A DNA stretch of 64,000 nt, taken from contig NZ_CP048882.1 in NCBI RefSeq assembly GCF_015910445.1, positions 6,073,501-6,137,500 of the forward strand, given 5' to 3'. Below are positions 1-8,504 of this stretch, piece after piece (position 1 is the stretch's first letter; each line of letters begins with the position of its first letter). Source of the stretch: Streptomyces bathyalis. GTDB taxonomy: Bacteria > Actinomycetota > Actinomycetes > Streptomycetales > Streptomycetaceae. The notes below the pieces were generated by a model. That model worked only from the letters and a program-made list of their open reading frames with translations. It was not told where the DNA came from and did no database searches. Made by a program: the position numbers and the translations under genes.

Positions 1-476
1 AGAAGGACGAACCGGCCGAGCCGGTACGCGTGATGCACCCTCCCGTGCAGCGGGAGAGGGAGCAGTCGTCTCCCCCTGCGGTCATCGAAAATGGACGATC
101 CGGGAGAATTGCCCCCGTGTCATCCATCACACCTGAACGCCAGAGTCTGGAGAAGAGTGCCCCGGTGATCATGCCCAAAGTCGTGTCCGAGCGGGAGCCG
201 TACCGGATCACGACGTTGCACCCCCGGACGTACAACGAGGCCCGTACCATCGGGGAACACTTCCGCGAGGGTACGCCCGTGATCATGAACTTGACGGAGA
301 TGGATGATACGGACGCGAAGAGACTTGTCGACTTCGCGGCCGGTCTGGTCTTCGGTTTGCACGGGAGTATTGAAAGAGTGACGCAGAAGGTGTTCCTGCT
401 GTCTCCTGCTAACGTCGATGTCACGGCGGAGGACAAGGCCCGCATCGCAGAGGGCGGGTTCTTCAACCAGAGCTGA
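1..476 (+). CDS. sepF: SepF, FtsZ-binding cell division protein (5' partial)
   Basis: Membrane anchor and crosslinker of FtsZ filaments at the septum. The reading frame is open from base 3 to the stop at 474-476, so the true start lies upstream and 157 residues are visible. The C-terminal SepF domain (DUF552) is complete: YRITTLHPRTYNEA, the VIMNLTEM strand, a DDTDAKRLVDFAAGL helix and the GSIERVTQKVFLLSP strand. The missing part should be the N-terminal amphipathic membrane-binding helix and part of the acidic linker. The internal ATG at 30 is not a plausible start because it would remove them. It is followed by yggT and divIVA on the same strand, the standard actinobacterial division cluster. 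Confidence 0.95.
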   Translation, partial: KDEPAEPVRVMHPPVQREREQSSPPAVIENGRSGRIAPVSSITPERQSLEKSAPVIMPKVVSEREPYRITTLHPRTYNEARTIGEHFREGTPVIMNLTEMDDTDAKRLVDFAAGLVFGLHGSIERVTQKVFLLSPANVDVTAEDKARIAEGGFFNQS

Positions 477-551
477 AGACGCAAGGATCAACGGAACGGG
501 CCGTAAGGTCACGCGAGAGCGCCCAACGTGGCGAGGGGAGAGGGAAGCGCA

Positions 552-836
552 GTGAGTACCGCACTCGAGGTGGTCCAAGTCGCGCTGTACTGCTTCCTGC
601 TCGTGTTGATCTTCCGACTGGTGATGGACTACGTCTTCCAGTTCGCCCGCTCATGGCAGCCCGGCAAGGCGATGGTGGTCGTTCTAGAAGCGACCTACAC
701 TGTCACTGATCCGCCACTCAAGCTGCTGCGGCGGTTCATCCCGCCGTTGCGCTTCGGGGGCGTGGCGCTCGACCTGTCCTTCTTCGTACTGATGATCATC
801 GTCTACATCCTGATCAACGTCGTGGCCAGGCTGTGA
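552..836 (+). CDS. YggT family membrane protein
   Basis: Small integral membrane protein of 94 residues with two hydrophobic segments, near residues 5-25 (VVQVALYCFLLVLIFRLV) and 70-93 (FFVLMIIVYILINVV), flanking the family stretch around LLRRFIPPLRFGGVALDLS. Its biochemical role is not established; in actinobacteria it nearly always lies between sepF and divIVA, which ties it to division or polar growth. I chose the GTG at 552 because a purine-rich GGGGAGAGGGA stretch precedes it. An in-frame ATG at 528 would add eight non-conserved residues and place that stretch inside the gene. Confidence 0.88.
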   Translation: MSTALEVVQVALYCFLLVLIFRLVMDYVFQFARSWQPGKAMVVVLEATYTVTDPPLKLLRRFIPPLRFGGVALDLSFFVLMIIVYILINVVARL

Positions 837-888
837 ACGATCGAAATGGTCTTGCCGACATGCCGACGAGTTACGTTGAGGTGAAGAG

Positions 889-2055
889 ATGCCACTGACC
901 CCCGAGGACGTGCGGAACAAGCAGTTCACGACCGTCCGCCTCCGAGAAGGTTACGACGAGGACGAAGTCGATGCCTTCCTAGATGAGGTCGAAGCCGAGC
1001 TGACGCGCCTGCTGCGCGAGAACGAGGACCTGCGCGCGAAGCTCGCGGCAGCGACCCGTGCCGCCGCGCAGAACCAGCAGCAGGGCGGAATGCGCAAGCC
1101 GGAGCCGCAGGACAGGCAGGGCGGGCCGGTGCCCGCCGCCATATCAGGTCCTGTGCCGCCCGGTCAGCACGGCGGTCCGGGGCAGCACCCAGGTCAGCAC
1201 CCCGGCCAGCATCCTGGCCAGCACCCCGGGCAGCACCCGGGCCAGCACGGCCCGCAGCAGGGCATGGGCGGCCCCCCTCAGCTTCCCGGCGGTCAGCCGC
1301 AGCTTCCTGCCGGTCCCGGCGGTCCTCAGGGCGGTCCCGGCGGCCCCATGGGTCCCGGTGGTCCTCAGGGCGGCCCCGGCGGCCCCATGGGTCCCGGTGG
1401 CGGCCTGCAGATGCCGGGTGGCGGCGGGCAGAACAACGACAGCGCCGCTCGCGTGCTGTCGCTTGCCCAGCAGACCGCCGACCAGGCCATTGCGGAGGCC
1501 CGTTCCGAGGCGAACAAGATCGTCGGCGAGGCGCGCAGCCGTGCCGAGGGTCTCGAGCGGGACGCCCGCGCCAAGGCCGACGCCCTTGAGCGGGACGCCC
1601 AGGAGAAGCACCGCGTCGCGATGGGCTCCCTCGAGTCCGCCAGGGCGACGCTGGAGCGCAAGGTCGAGGACCTGCGTGGCTTCGAGCGTGAGTACCGGAC
1701 GCGTCTGAAGTCCTACCTGGAGAGCCAGCTGCGTCAGCTGGAGAACCAGGCGGACGACTCGCTGGCGCCGCCGCGTACTCCCGCCGCGCCTTCCCTCCCG
1801 CCGTCCCCGTCGATGGCCCCCGCGGGCGCACCCGCCGGTGGGGGGATGGGCACCATGGGAGGCCACCAGTCAATGGGCGGCAACGGAATGGGCGGCCCGG
1901 GCGGCCACGGTGGTCCGAGCTACGGCGGGGGCCAGCAGCAGATGTCCCCGGCCATGACGCAGCCCATGGCGCCCGTACGTCCGCAGGGCGGCCCCGCGCC
2001 GCAGCAGGCTCCGTCACCGATGCGGGGCTTCCTGATCGACGAGGACGACAACTGA
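889..2055 (+). CDS. divIVA: DivIVA/Wag31 polar growth coiled-coil protein
   Basis: Polar scaffold that directs tip extension in actinobacteria, 388 residues. The N-terminal membrane-curvature domain is clear (LTPEDVRNKQFTTVRLREGY, then DEDEVDAFLDEVE). A low-complexity linker follows, with about six PGQH repeats near residues 92-120 and GGPQGGPGGPMGP repeats near 145-175. Then comes the second coiled coil, about residues 185-290 (AIAEARSEANKIVGEARSRA), and a Gly/Met/Gln-rich tail ending FLIDEDDN, a typical DivIVA terminus. The start ATG is preceded by GAGGTGAAGAG. Long P/G/Q linkers are known in Streptomyces DivIVA; the histidine-rich version here varies between species. Confidence 0.97.
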   Translation: MPLTPEDVRNKQFTTVRLREGYDEDEVDAFLDEVEAELTRLLRENEDLRAKLAAATRAAAQNQQQGGMRKPEPQDRQGGPVPAAISGPVPPGQHGGPGQHPGQHPGQHPGQHPGQHPGQHGPQQGMGGPPQLPGGQPQLPAGPGGPQGGPGGPMGPGGPQGGPGGPMGPGGGLQMPGGGGQNNDSAARVLSLAQQTADQAIAEARSEANKIVGEARSRAEGLERDARAKADALERDAQEKHRVAMGSLESARATLERKVEDLRGFEREYRTRLKSYLESQLRQLENQADDSLAPPRTPAAPSLPPSPSMAPAGAPAGGGMGTMGGHQSMGGNGMGGPGGHGGPSYGGGQQQMSPAMTQPMAPVRPQGGPAPQQAPSPMRGFLIDEDDN

Positions 2056-2083
2056 TCGGCTGACGGCGGACTCCGCCGGCATA

Positions 2084-2134
2084 AGGCAAGGGCCGGGCCC
2101 GGAAGCGAGAGGCTTCCGGGCCCGGCCCTTGCCT
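2084..2134 (+). terminator. Strong hairpin terminator behind divIVA
   Basis: A perfect 23-bp inverted repeat: left arm 2084-2106 (begins AGGCAAGGGCC), loop GAGAG at 2107-2111, right arm 2112-2134. It starts 28 bases after the divIVA stop. No U-tract follows, which is usual for Streptomyces terminators. Confidence 0.85.
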
Positions 2135-2331
2135 GTGCGGGGGCCCGTTGCGCGGAGGAGCCGTGGCGGGTGGCGCGCGTCGCGGTCACACGGCGCTCTC
2201 AGACGCCTTACGCCGCCTTCTCCGACGTCGAGCTCCATGGGCGGGCTCTCACTCCGTCAGCCGGACGCTCAGAGGTTTCTGTGGCGGGCGCCGTGACGGG
2301 CGTCCTGCTGCAGCGAGGCGGGCGCGCATGC

Positions 2332-2370
2332 CCGTGGGGGGCCGCCCGGCGTGCGGACGGCCCCCCACGG
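2332..2370 (-). terminator. Hairpin terminator behind ileS
   Basis: Inverted repeat CCGTGGGGGGCCG (2332-2344) and CGGCCCCCCACGG (2358-2370), 13 bp perfect with a 13-base loop. It lies 30 bases beyond the ileS stop on the minus strand. Confidence 0.7.
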
Positions 2371-2400
2371 CCCGTTTCTGCCCCTCCGCGGGGCGCTTCG

Positions 2401-5400
2401 TCAGACCTTGCGGAGCCGGAAGGTGAGCGAGAGCGACTCGTCCTGGAACGGGGCGCCGAATGCGGACTCCTCGGTGCCGCCGGCGTCCGCGGTCTCCTGT
2501 GCGAAGTCCTCCGCGAGGACCTCGTCGGAGATCAGACCGGTGTGGTCCACGAGAGCCTGTCCGACCTCCTCGTCCGTCGTGGACCAGCGCAGGGCGATGC
2601 GGTCGGCGACGTCGAGGCCCGAGTTCTTGCGGGCCTCCTGGATGAGGCGGATCGCGTCCCTGGCGAGGCCCGCGCGGCGCAGCTCGGGAGTGATCTCCAG
2701 GTCGAGGGCGACCGTCGCTCCCGAGTCGGAGGCGACGGACCAGCCCTCGCGCGGCGTCTCGGTGATGATCACTTCCTCGGGCGAGAGCGGCACTTGCTCC
2801 CCGTCCACCTCGACGGCGGCCGTGCCCTCGCGGAGCGCGGCCGAGAGGGCTGCGGCGTCGGTGTCGGCGATCGCCTTGGCGACGGCCTGGGTGCCCTTGC
2901 CGAAACGGCGGCCCAGGGCACGGAAGTTGGCCTTTGCCGTGGTGTCCACCAGCGAGCCCCCGACCTCCGAAAGGGAGGCGAGCGCGGTGACGTTGAGCTC
3001 CTCGGTGATCTGGTTGCGCAGGTCGGGGGAGAGCGTCTCGAAGCCGTGCGCGGCGACGAGGGCGCGGGAGAGCGGCTGACGCGTCTTGACGCCGGACTCG
3101 GCGCGCGTCGCACGCCCCAACTCCACCAGGCGGCGCACCAGAAGCATGTCCTGGGACAGTTCCGGGTCCACCTTGCCCAGGTCCGCCTCGGGCCAGTCGG
3201 CAAGGTGCACCGAGTCAGGCGCCCCGGGCGTGACGGGGACGATCAGGTCCTGCCACACGCGCTCGCTGACGAACGGCACGATGGGGGCCATCAGACGCGT
3301 GATCGTCTCCAGCGTGTCGTGCAGCGTGCGCATCGCTGCCGGGTCGCCCTGCCAGAAGCGGCGCCGCGAGCGTCGCACGTACCAGTTGGACAGGTCGTCG
3401 ACGAAGGTCGAGAGCAGTTTGCCGGCGCGCTGGGTGTCGTAGCCCTCCATGGCCACCGTCACCTGGTCGACCAGCGCGTGCAGTTCGCTCAGCAGCCAGC
3501 GGTCCAGCAGCGGCCGGCTCTCGGGCGCCGGATCCGAGCCGGAGGGCGACCAGCCGGACGTACGGGCATACAGCGCCTGGAAGGCCACCGTGTTCCAGAA
3601 CGTCAGCAGCGTCTTGCGGACGACCTCCTGGATCGCGCCGTGCCCCACGCGCCGGGCCGCCCACGGCGAACCGCCGGCCGCCATGAACCAGCGCACCGCG
3701 TCCGCGCCGTGCTGGTCCATCAGCGGGATCGGTTCGAGGATGTTGCCCAGGTGCTTGGACATCTTCCGGCCGTCCTCGGCGAGGATGTGGCCCAGGCAGA
3801 CGACGTTCTCGTACGAGGACTTCTCGAAGACGAGCGTGCCGACCGCCATCAGGGTGTAGAACCAGCCACGGGTCTGGTCGATGGCCTCGGAGATGAACTG
3901 CGCCGGGTAGCGCTTCTCGAAGAGCTCCTTGTTCTTGTACGGGTAGCCCCACTGCGCGAAGGGCATCGAGCCCGAGTCGTACCAGGCGTCGATGACTTCG
4001 GGGACGCGCGTCGCCGTCAGCGAGCAGCTCTCGGCCGGGCAGCCGAAGGTGATCTCGTCGATGTACGGGCGGTGCGGGTCGAGCGCCGACTGGTCGGTGC
4101 CCGTCAGCTTCGTCAGCTCCGCCAGCGAGCCGACGCACGTCAAGTGGCCTTCCTCGCAGCGCCAGATGGGCAGCGGCGTGCCCCAGTAGCGGTTGCGGCT
4201 CAGCGCCCAGTCGATGTTGTTGTCCAGCCAGTCGCCGTAGCGCCCGTGCTTGACCGACTCCGGGTACCAGTTGGTGCGTTCGTTCTGCTCGAGCAGCGCG
4301 TCCTTGATCTGGGTGGTGCGGATGTACCAGGACGGCTGCGCGTAGTAGAGCAGCGCGGTGTGGCAGCGCCAGCAGTGCGGATAGCTGTGCTCGTACGGGA
4401 CGTGACGCAGCAGCAGGTTCCGGGCGGCCAGGTCCGCGACGAGTGCCTCGTCGGCCTTCTTGAAGAACTGCCCCTCCACCAGGTGCAGTCCGGCCTCGAA
4501 GGTGCCGTCGGGGCGGACCGGATTGACCACGGGGAGGCCGTAGGCGCGGCAGGTGCGCATGTCGTCCTCGCCGAAGGCGGGGGACTGGTGGACCAGGCCC
4601 GTGCCGTCCTCGGTGGTGACGTAATCGGCGTTGACGACGAAGTGGGCGCCCTCCATCTCCACGATGTTGAACGGGCGTTCGTACTTCCAGCGCTCCATCT
4701 CGGCGCCCGTGAAGCGCTGCCCGGTCGCCTCGAAGTCCTCGCCCAGCGCCTTTTCCAGCAGGGGCTCGGCGACGACGAGCTTCTCCAGCCCGTTCGTCGC
4801 GACGACGTATGTGACGTCGGGGTGGGCCGCGACCGCGGTGTTGGAGACCAGCGTCCAGGGCGTGGTCGTCCAGACCAGGAGAGATGCCTCACCGGCGAGC
4901 GGCCCCGAGGTCAGCGGGAAGCGCACATAGACCGACGGGTCGACGACCGTCTCGTACCCCTGGGCGAGTTCGTGGTCCGACAGGCCGGTGCCGCACCGCG
5001 GGCACCAGGGGGCGACGCGGTGGTCCTGGACCAGCAGACCCTTCTCGAAGATCTGCTTCAGCGACCACCAGACGGACTGGACGTACTCCGGATCCATGGT
5101 CCGGTAGGCGTCGTCCATGTCGACCCAGTAGCCCATGCGCGTCGTCAGCTCGGCGAACGCGTCGGTGTGCCGCGTGACGGACTCGCGGCAGCGGGAGTTG
5201 AACTCCGCGATGCCGTAGTTCTCGATGTCCTGCTTGCCGTTGAAGCCCAACTCCCGCTCCACGGCCAGCTCGACCGGCAGCCCGTGGCAGTCCCAGCCGG
5301 CCTTGCGGGCCACGTGGTATCCGCGCATCGTACGGAAGCGCGGGAAGACGTCCTTGAAGACGCGTGCCTCGATGTGGTGGGCGCCGGGCATGCCGTTGGC

Positions 5401-5553
5401 GGTGGGCGGGCCCTCGTAGAAGACCCACTCGGGCCGCCCCTCGGACTGCTCGAGAGTGCGGGCGAAGACCTTGTTCTCCCGCCAGAAGTCGAGCACGGCG
5501 TGCTCGAGGGCGGGCAGGTCGACCTGGGCTGGCACCTGGCGGTACTGCGGCAT
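2401..5553 (-). CDS. ileS: Isoleucyl-tRNA synthetase
   Basis: Cytoplasmic class I synthetase of 1050 residues that charges tRNA-Ile. I see the first signature within PPTANGMPGAHHIEARV (about residues 48-64), the KMSKH loop near residue 597 (GRKMSKHLGN), paired cysteines CPRCG and CWRCH, and a C-terminal anticodon-binding region. The first signature reads GAHH, not canonical HxGH, so positions 1 and 3 are exchanged; this matches the type 2 IleRS variant reported to confer very high mupirocin resistance. The start is the ATG at 5553 (MPQYRQV), preceded by CGGAGGAA; the frame upstream belongs to the T-box leader. Convergent with divIVA, divergent from the DksA-like gene. Regulation is expected through the T-box. 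Confidence 0.97.
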   Translation of the reverse strand: MPQYRQVPAQVDLPALEHAVLDFWRENKVFARTLEQSEGRPEWVFYEGPPTANGMPGAHHIEARVFKDVFPRFRTMRGYHVARKAGWDCHGLPVELAVERELGFNGKQDIENYGIAEFNSRCRESVTRHTDAFAELTTRMGYWVDMDDAYRTMDPEYVQSVWWSLKQIFEKGLLVQDHRVAPWCPRCGTGLSDHELAQGYETVVDPSVYVRFPLTSGPLAGEASLLVWTTTPWTLVSNTAVAAHPDVTYVVATNGLEKLVVAEPLLEKALGEDFEATGQRFTGAEMERWKYERPFNIVEMEGAHFVVNADYVTTEDGTGLVHQSPAFGEDDMRTCRAYGLPVVNPVRPDGTFEAGLHLVEGQFFKKADEALVADLAARNLLLRHVPYEHSYPHCWRCHTALLYYAQPSWYIRTTQIKDALLEQNERTNWYPESVKHGRYGDWLDNNIDWALSRNRYWGTPLPIWRCEEGHLTCVGSLAELTKLTGTDQSALDPHRPYIDEITFGCPAESCSLTATRVPEVIDAWYDSGSMPFAQWGYPYKNKELFEKRYPAQFISEAIDQTRGWFYTLMAVGTLVFEKSSYENVVCLGHILAEDGRKMSKHLGNILEPIPLMDQHGADAVRWFMAAGGSPWAARRVGHGAIQEVVRKTLLTFWNTVAFQALYARTSGWSPSGSDPAPESRPLLDRWLLSELHALVDQVTVAMEGYDTQRAGKLLSTFVDDLSNWYVRRSRRRFWQGDPAAMRTLHDTLETITRLMAPIVPFVSERVWQDLIVPVTPGAPDSVHLADWPEADLGKVDPELSQDMLLVRRLVELGRATRAESGVKTRQPLSRALVAAHGFETLSPDLRNQITEELNVTALASLSEVGGSLVDTTAKANFRALGRRFGKGTQAVAKAIADTDAAALSAALREGTAAVEVDGEQVPLSPEEVIITETPREGWSVASDSGATVALDLEITPELRRAGLARDAIRLIQEARKNSGLDVADRIALRWSTTDEEVGQALVDHTGLISDEVLAEDFAQETADAGGTEESAFGAPFQDESLSLTFRLRKV

Positions 5554-5800
5554 CGGAACTTCCTCCGGCGGACATCTCTGCTTCCGTCGGAGGGACGAGA
5601 GCGCCTGCCTGAACGGCGGCGGCCCCGCGGTACCACCCTCCTTGGCAGCGGGCGCGCCCACTGCCCCCTCATTGGGGTGCGCTGCCGGTTCTACTCGCGC
5701 CGGTCGGCCCGGCCCTTTCTTCCGGCGGCTCCGGGGTGATCTTCACGCCGTGCAGGCCCCTGGGCTCACACCGTCCCCAGGTCGCTCGCGGCTGCGTACG
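5554..5800 (-). promoter_or_regulatory. T-box riboswitch leader of ileS (translational type)
   Basis: On the minus strand 5639-5625 reads AGGGTGGTACCGCGG, the highly conserved T-box motif that pairs with the uncharged tRNA acceptor end. Further upstream, GTGAAGATCACCCCGGAG contains AUC (5740-5738), an isoleucine codon suited to be the specifier. Just before the start codon the Shine-Dalgarno CGGAGGA (5567-5561) can pair with TCCCTCCG (5595-5588), giving a sequestrator hairpin. This agrees with the translational ileS T-boxes known in actinobacteria. The upstream boundary is approximate because I did not fold the full leader. Together with the remaining bases to 6002 it fills the 449-base gap between ileS and the next gene. 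Confidence 0.9.
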
Positions 5801-6002
5801 GACGCTACTCGTCCCCTTCATCGCCTTTCGCTCAGCCCAGTGTACGGGGCCCGGCAGGCTGTGGCGGGCCGGTTTTCGCAGGGCCGGGCGGGGCACAACG
5901 GATTGGAGACCGGCGTGCCCCCGTTGTCGAGCGTTCGGAGTCGATTTATCGTTCCGGTCACGTTTCGCGAGCAAGATCACAATATGTGAAGGGGCCACGG
6001 CC

Positions 6003-6818
6003 ATGGTGGCGAAGGGATCTGCCGCGAGTACTCCGGCAGCTGCTGACAAGTCCACGAAGAAGGCCGCGGCCACGAAGAAGAGCTCTGCGGCCGGCAAGAC
6101 GGCCGCGAAGAAGACGGCGAAGAAGACGACGGCGAAGAAGGCCGCACAGAAGAAGCAGGGGAGGGCCGCGGCGAAGGGGGAGGCGCCGGCGAAGAAGACC
6201 TCCGCGAAGAAGACCGCCTCCAAGAAGGCATCGGCGAAGAAGGCGCCGGCGAAGAAGGCCGCGCCCAGGAAGACGGCGGCGAAGAAGGCCGCGGCGCCGA
6301 AGCGCGCCGCGAAGAAGACCACGGCGAAGAAGCAGACGACGGGAGCCGAGAAGGTGGCTGCGAAGAAGACTCCGGTGGCGAAGGCCGACAAGGTTCCCAC
6401 GGCACGCGCGGTCGCCGCGCAACCCGGCGAACTCGCCGTACGGGCCGGTGAAGAGCCGTGGACGCCGGAAGAGGTCGAGGAGGCCCGCAGCGAACTGCAG
6501 AGCGAGGCCCAGCGGCTGCGCGACGAACTGGTGGCCTCCGGCGAAGCGCTCGACGGACTGATGCGCGACTCCGGTGACGGCGCCGGTGACGACGACGCCG
6601 ACACCGGCACCAAGAACATCACGCGCGAGCACGAGATGGCCCTGGCGGCGAACGCCCGCGAGATGCTCTACCAGACCGAGCGCGCCATCGAGCGGCTCGA
6701 CGCCGGTACGTACGGACTGTGCGAGAACTGCGGAAATCCGATCGGCAAGGCCCGGATGCAGGCCTTCCCGAGGGCGACGCTGTGCGTGGAGTGCAAGCAG
6801 CAGCAGGAGCGGCGCTAG
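6003..6818 (+). CDS. DksA/TraR-type zinc finger protein with histone H1-like lysine-rich N-terminus
   Basis: 271 residues in two parts. Residues about 15-130 are a lysine/alanine-rich low-complexity tail with many AKK/KKA units, resembling bacterial histone H1-like proteins, so DNA binding is likely. Residues about 150-271 are a DksA/TraR domain: a helical hairpin (EEVEEARSELQSEAQRLRDEL), AREMLYQTERAIERLDAGTYG and a four-cysteine zinc finger (CENCGNPI and CVECK). DksA relatives act in the RNA polymerase secondary channel; whether this one does is inference. ATG 6003 follows GTGAAGGGG. Same strand as lspA, divergent from ileS. Standard neighbour of ileS and lspA in Streptomyces. Confidence 0.88.
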   Translation: MVAKGSAASTPAAADKSTKKAAATKKSSAAGKTAAKKTAKKTTAKKAAQKKQGRAAAKGEAPAKKTSAKKTASKKASAKKAPAKKAAPRKTAAKKAAAPKRAAKKTTAKKQTTGAEKVAAKKTPVAKADKVPTARAVAAQPGELAVRAGEEPWTPEEVEEARSELQSEAQRLRDELVASGEALDGLMRDSGDGAGDDDADTGTKNITREHEMALAANAREMLYQTERAIERLDAGTYGLCENCGNPIGKARMQAFPRATLCVECKQQQERR

Positions 6819-6872
6819 GTGCCCGAGGGGCAGTTGGGGGGTGAAGGGGGCCGCGGCCGTCCTCATATGTCG

Positions 6873-6878
6873 TACCCT
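6873..6878 (+). promoter_or_regulatory. Putative -10 box TACCCT for leaderless lspA mRNA
   Basis: TACCCT fits the Streptomyces TANNNT -10 consensus and ends 6 bases before the lspA GTG at 6885, with no Shine-Dalgarno between. Transcription would begin at or next to the start codon. Confidence 0.45.
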
Positions 6879-6884
6879 CGTCGG

Positions 6885-7466
6885 GTGACAGAGGTGGAGC
6901 GGACTATCGGTACTCCTGACGAGGCCAAGGAAGAGCCCGCCGACGGTTCCGGCGGCGACGACGCACAGACCGCCTCCCGCGGCAGGCGCCGGGTCGGGGT
7001 TCTCATCTCGGTGGCCGCTCTCGCCTACGCGCTCGACCTGATCAGCAAGCTGATCGTGGTGGAGAGTCTGGAGCAGCACGCCCCGATCCGGGTGATCGGC
7101 ACGGTGCTCCAGCTGGACGTGGTGCGGAACCGGGGGGCGGCCTTCGGCATCGGTGAGGCTCTCACCATCGTGCTGACGGCGATCGCGGCCGTGGTGATCG
7201 TCGTGATCGCGCGGATCGCGAGACGGCTCTACAGCGCTCCCTGGGCGATCGCCCTGGGGCTGCTGCTGGGCGGGGCGTTCGGCAATCTCACCGACCGCGT
7301 CTTCCGCTCGCCGGGCGTCTTCCAGGGCGCCGTCGTGGACTTCATCGCCCCCACGCACTTCGCGGTCTTCAATCTCGCGGACTCGGCGATCGTGTGCGGG
7401 GGCATTCTGATCGTGATCCTCTCCTTCCGCGGCCTCGACCCCGACGGGACCGTCCACCGGGACTGA
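6885..7466 (+). CDS. lspA: Lipoprotein signal peptidase (signal peptidase II)
   Basis: Membrane aspartyl protease that removes the signal peptide from diacylglyceryl-modified prolipoproteins, the step after Lgt. 193 residues with four membrane segments. Family motifs are present: VRNRGAAFGIG near residue 83, GNLTDRVF with the first catalytic Asp near 135, and FNLADSAI with the second near 165. The cytoplasmic N-terminus is an acidic extension of about 40 residues. I chose GTG 6885 (VTEVERTIGTP) because of the TACCCT box in front of it; ATG 6867 would add six residues. Followed by rluD on the same strand, a conserved pairing. Confidence 0.94.
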   Translation: MTEVERTIGTPDEAKEEPADGSGGDDAQTASRGRRRVGVLISVAALAYALDLISKLIVVESLEQHAPIRVIGTVLQLDVVRNRGAAFGIGEALTIVLTAIAAVVIVVIARIARRLYSAPWAIALGLLLGGAFGNLTDRVFRSPGVFQGAVVDFIAPTHFAVFNLADSAIVCGGILIVILSFRGLDPDGTVHRD

Positions 7467-7560
7467 CCGGCAAACGGAACGCGTCGAGCCGTCGGCCGCC
7501 GATGCACGGTGTCCGGCCGCGATGACGGAGAGCACGCAGTCGTCCGGCATACTCGATCGG

Positions 7561-8502
7561 GTGAGCACGATCCCCGAAACCCGCACCCTGCCCGTACCGG
7601 ACGGCCTCGAGGGCGAGCGCGTCGACGCCGCCATCGCCCGGATGTTCGGCTTTTCTCGTACCAAGGCCGCCGAACTGGCCGCCGACGGCAAGGTGTTGCT
7701 GGACGGCGCCGAGGCCGGCAAGTCCGACCGGGTCCACGGGGGAGCGTGGCTGGAGGTGGAGCTGCCGCCTCCGCCCGAGCCCGTACGTATCGTGGCCGAA
7801 CCCGTCGAGGGCATGGCCGTCGTCCACGACGACAGCGACCTCGTGGTGGTCGACAAGCCCGTGGGCGTCGCCGCCCATCCGAGCCCGGGCTGGAGCGGCC
7901 CGACGGTGATCGGCGGGCTGGCCGCGGCCGGGTACTCCGTCTCCACCTCGGGGGCGGCCGAGCGGCAGGGCATCGTGCACCGCCTGGACGTGGGTACGTC
8001 CGGGCTGATGGTCGTCGCCAAGTCCGAGCGTGCGTACACCCTGCTGAAGCAGCAGTTCCGGGAGCGGACCGTCGACAAGCGGTACCACGCCCTCGTACAA
8101 GGGCACCCGGACCCGCTCAGCGGCACGATCGACGCGCCTGTCGGACGGCACCCGCAGCACGACTACAAGTGGGCGGTCACCGCGGACGGCAAGCCGTCCG
8201 TCACGCACTACGACCTGATCGAGGCGTTCCGCGCCGCCAGCCTGCTCGACATCAAGCTGGAGACAGGCCGTACGCATCAGATCCGCGTGCACATGTCCGC
8301 GCACCGGCACCCGTGCGTCGGTGACCTCACCTACGGCGCCGACCCGAAGCTCGCCAAGCGGCTGCGGCTGGAGCGGCAGTGGCTGCACGCGGTCCGGCTC
8401 GGATTCGAGCACCCGTCGGACGGGCGCCGGGTGGAGTACGAGAGCGACTACCCGGAGGATCTCCAGAAGGCCCTGGACATCGTCCGGGCGGAGAGCGCCT
8501 AG
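7561..8502 (+). CDS. rluD: RluD-type 23S rRNA pseudouridine synthase
   Basis: RluA/RluC/RluD-family synthase that isomerises uridines in large-subunit rRNA. 313 residues: an N-terminal S4-like RNA-binding domain (GERVDAAIARMFGFSRTKA, ELAADGKVLLDG), then the catalytic domain with HRLDVGTSGLMVVAK, whose Asp is the nucleophile, and ETGRTHQIRVHMSA. I chose GTG 7561 (VSTIPETRTLPVPDG); an in-frame ATG at 7522 adds 13 residues with no conserved content. CATACT seven bases before the GTG may be a -10 box. The stop lies two bases before the next gene, so the two are probably cotranscribed. Exact target uridines are not shown by the sequence. Confidence 0.9.
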   Translation: MSTIPETRTLPVPDGLEGERVDAAIARMFGFSRTKAAELAADGKVLLDGAEAGKSDRVHGGAWLEVELPPPPEPVRIVAEPVEGMAVVHDDSDLVVVDKPVGVAAHPSPGWSGPTVIGGLAAAGYSVSTSGAAERQGIVHRLDVGTSGLMVVAKSERAYTLLKQQFRERTVDKRYHALVQGHPDPLSGTIDAPVGRHPQHDYKWAVTADGKPSVTHYDLIEAFRAASLLDIKLETGRTHQIRVHMSAHRHPCVGDLTYGADPKLAKRLRLERQWLHAVRLGFEHPSDGRRVEYESDYPEDLQKALDIVRAESA

Positions 8503-8504
8503 GC

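Larger units (their letters stand above)
2056..2400. other. Convergent intergenic region between divIVA and ileS
   Basis: These 345 bases separate two convergent genes. I see no credible coding sequence. The region holds two strong hairpins, one per gene (2084-2134 behind divIVA, 2332-2370 behind ileS). The long open frames crossing it are antisense shadows of ileS. Confidence 0.7.

Noticed and set aside
1160..1430. Tandem DNA repeats in divIVA as a mobile element
   Set aside because: They encode the ordinary P/G/Q linker of DivIVA, in frame, and vary normally between species.
2170..5739. A very long open frame (1189 codons) on the plus strand opposite ileS
   Set aside because: It is the antisense shadow of ileS in high-GC DNA. 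The minus-strand frame has full IleRS motifs and a Shine-Dalgarno; the plus frame has no recognisable domain.
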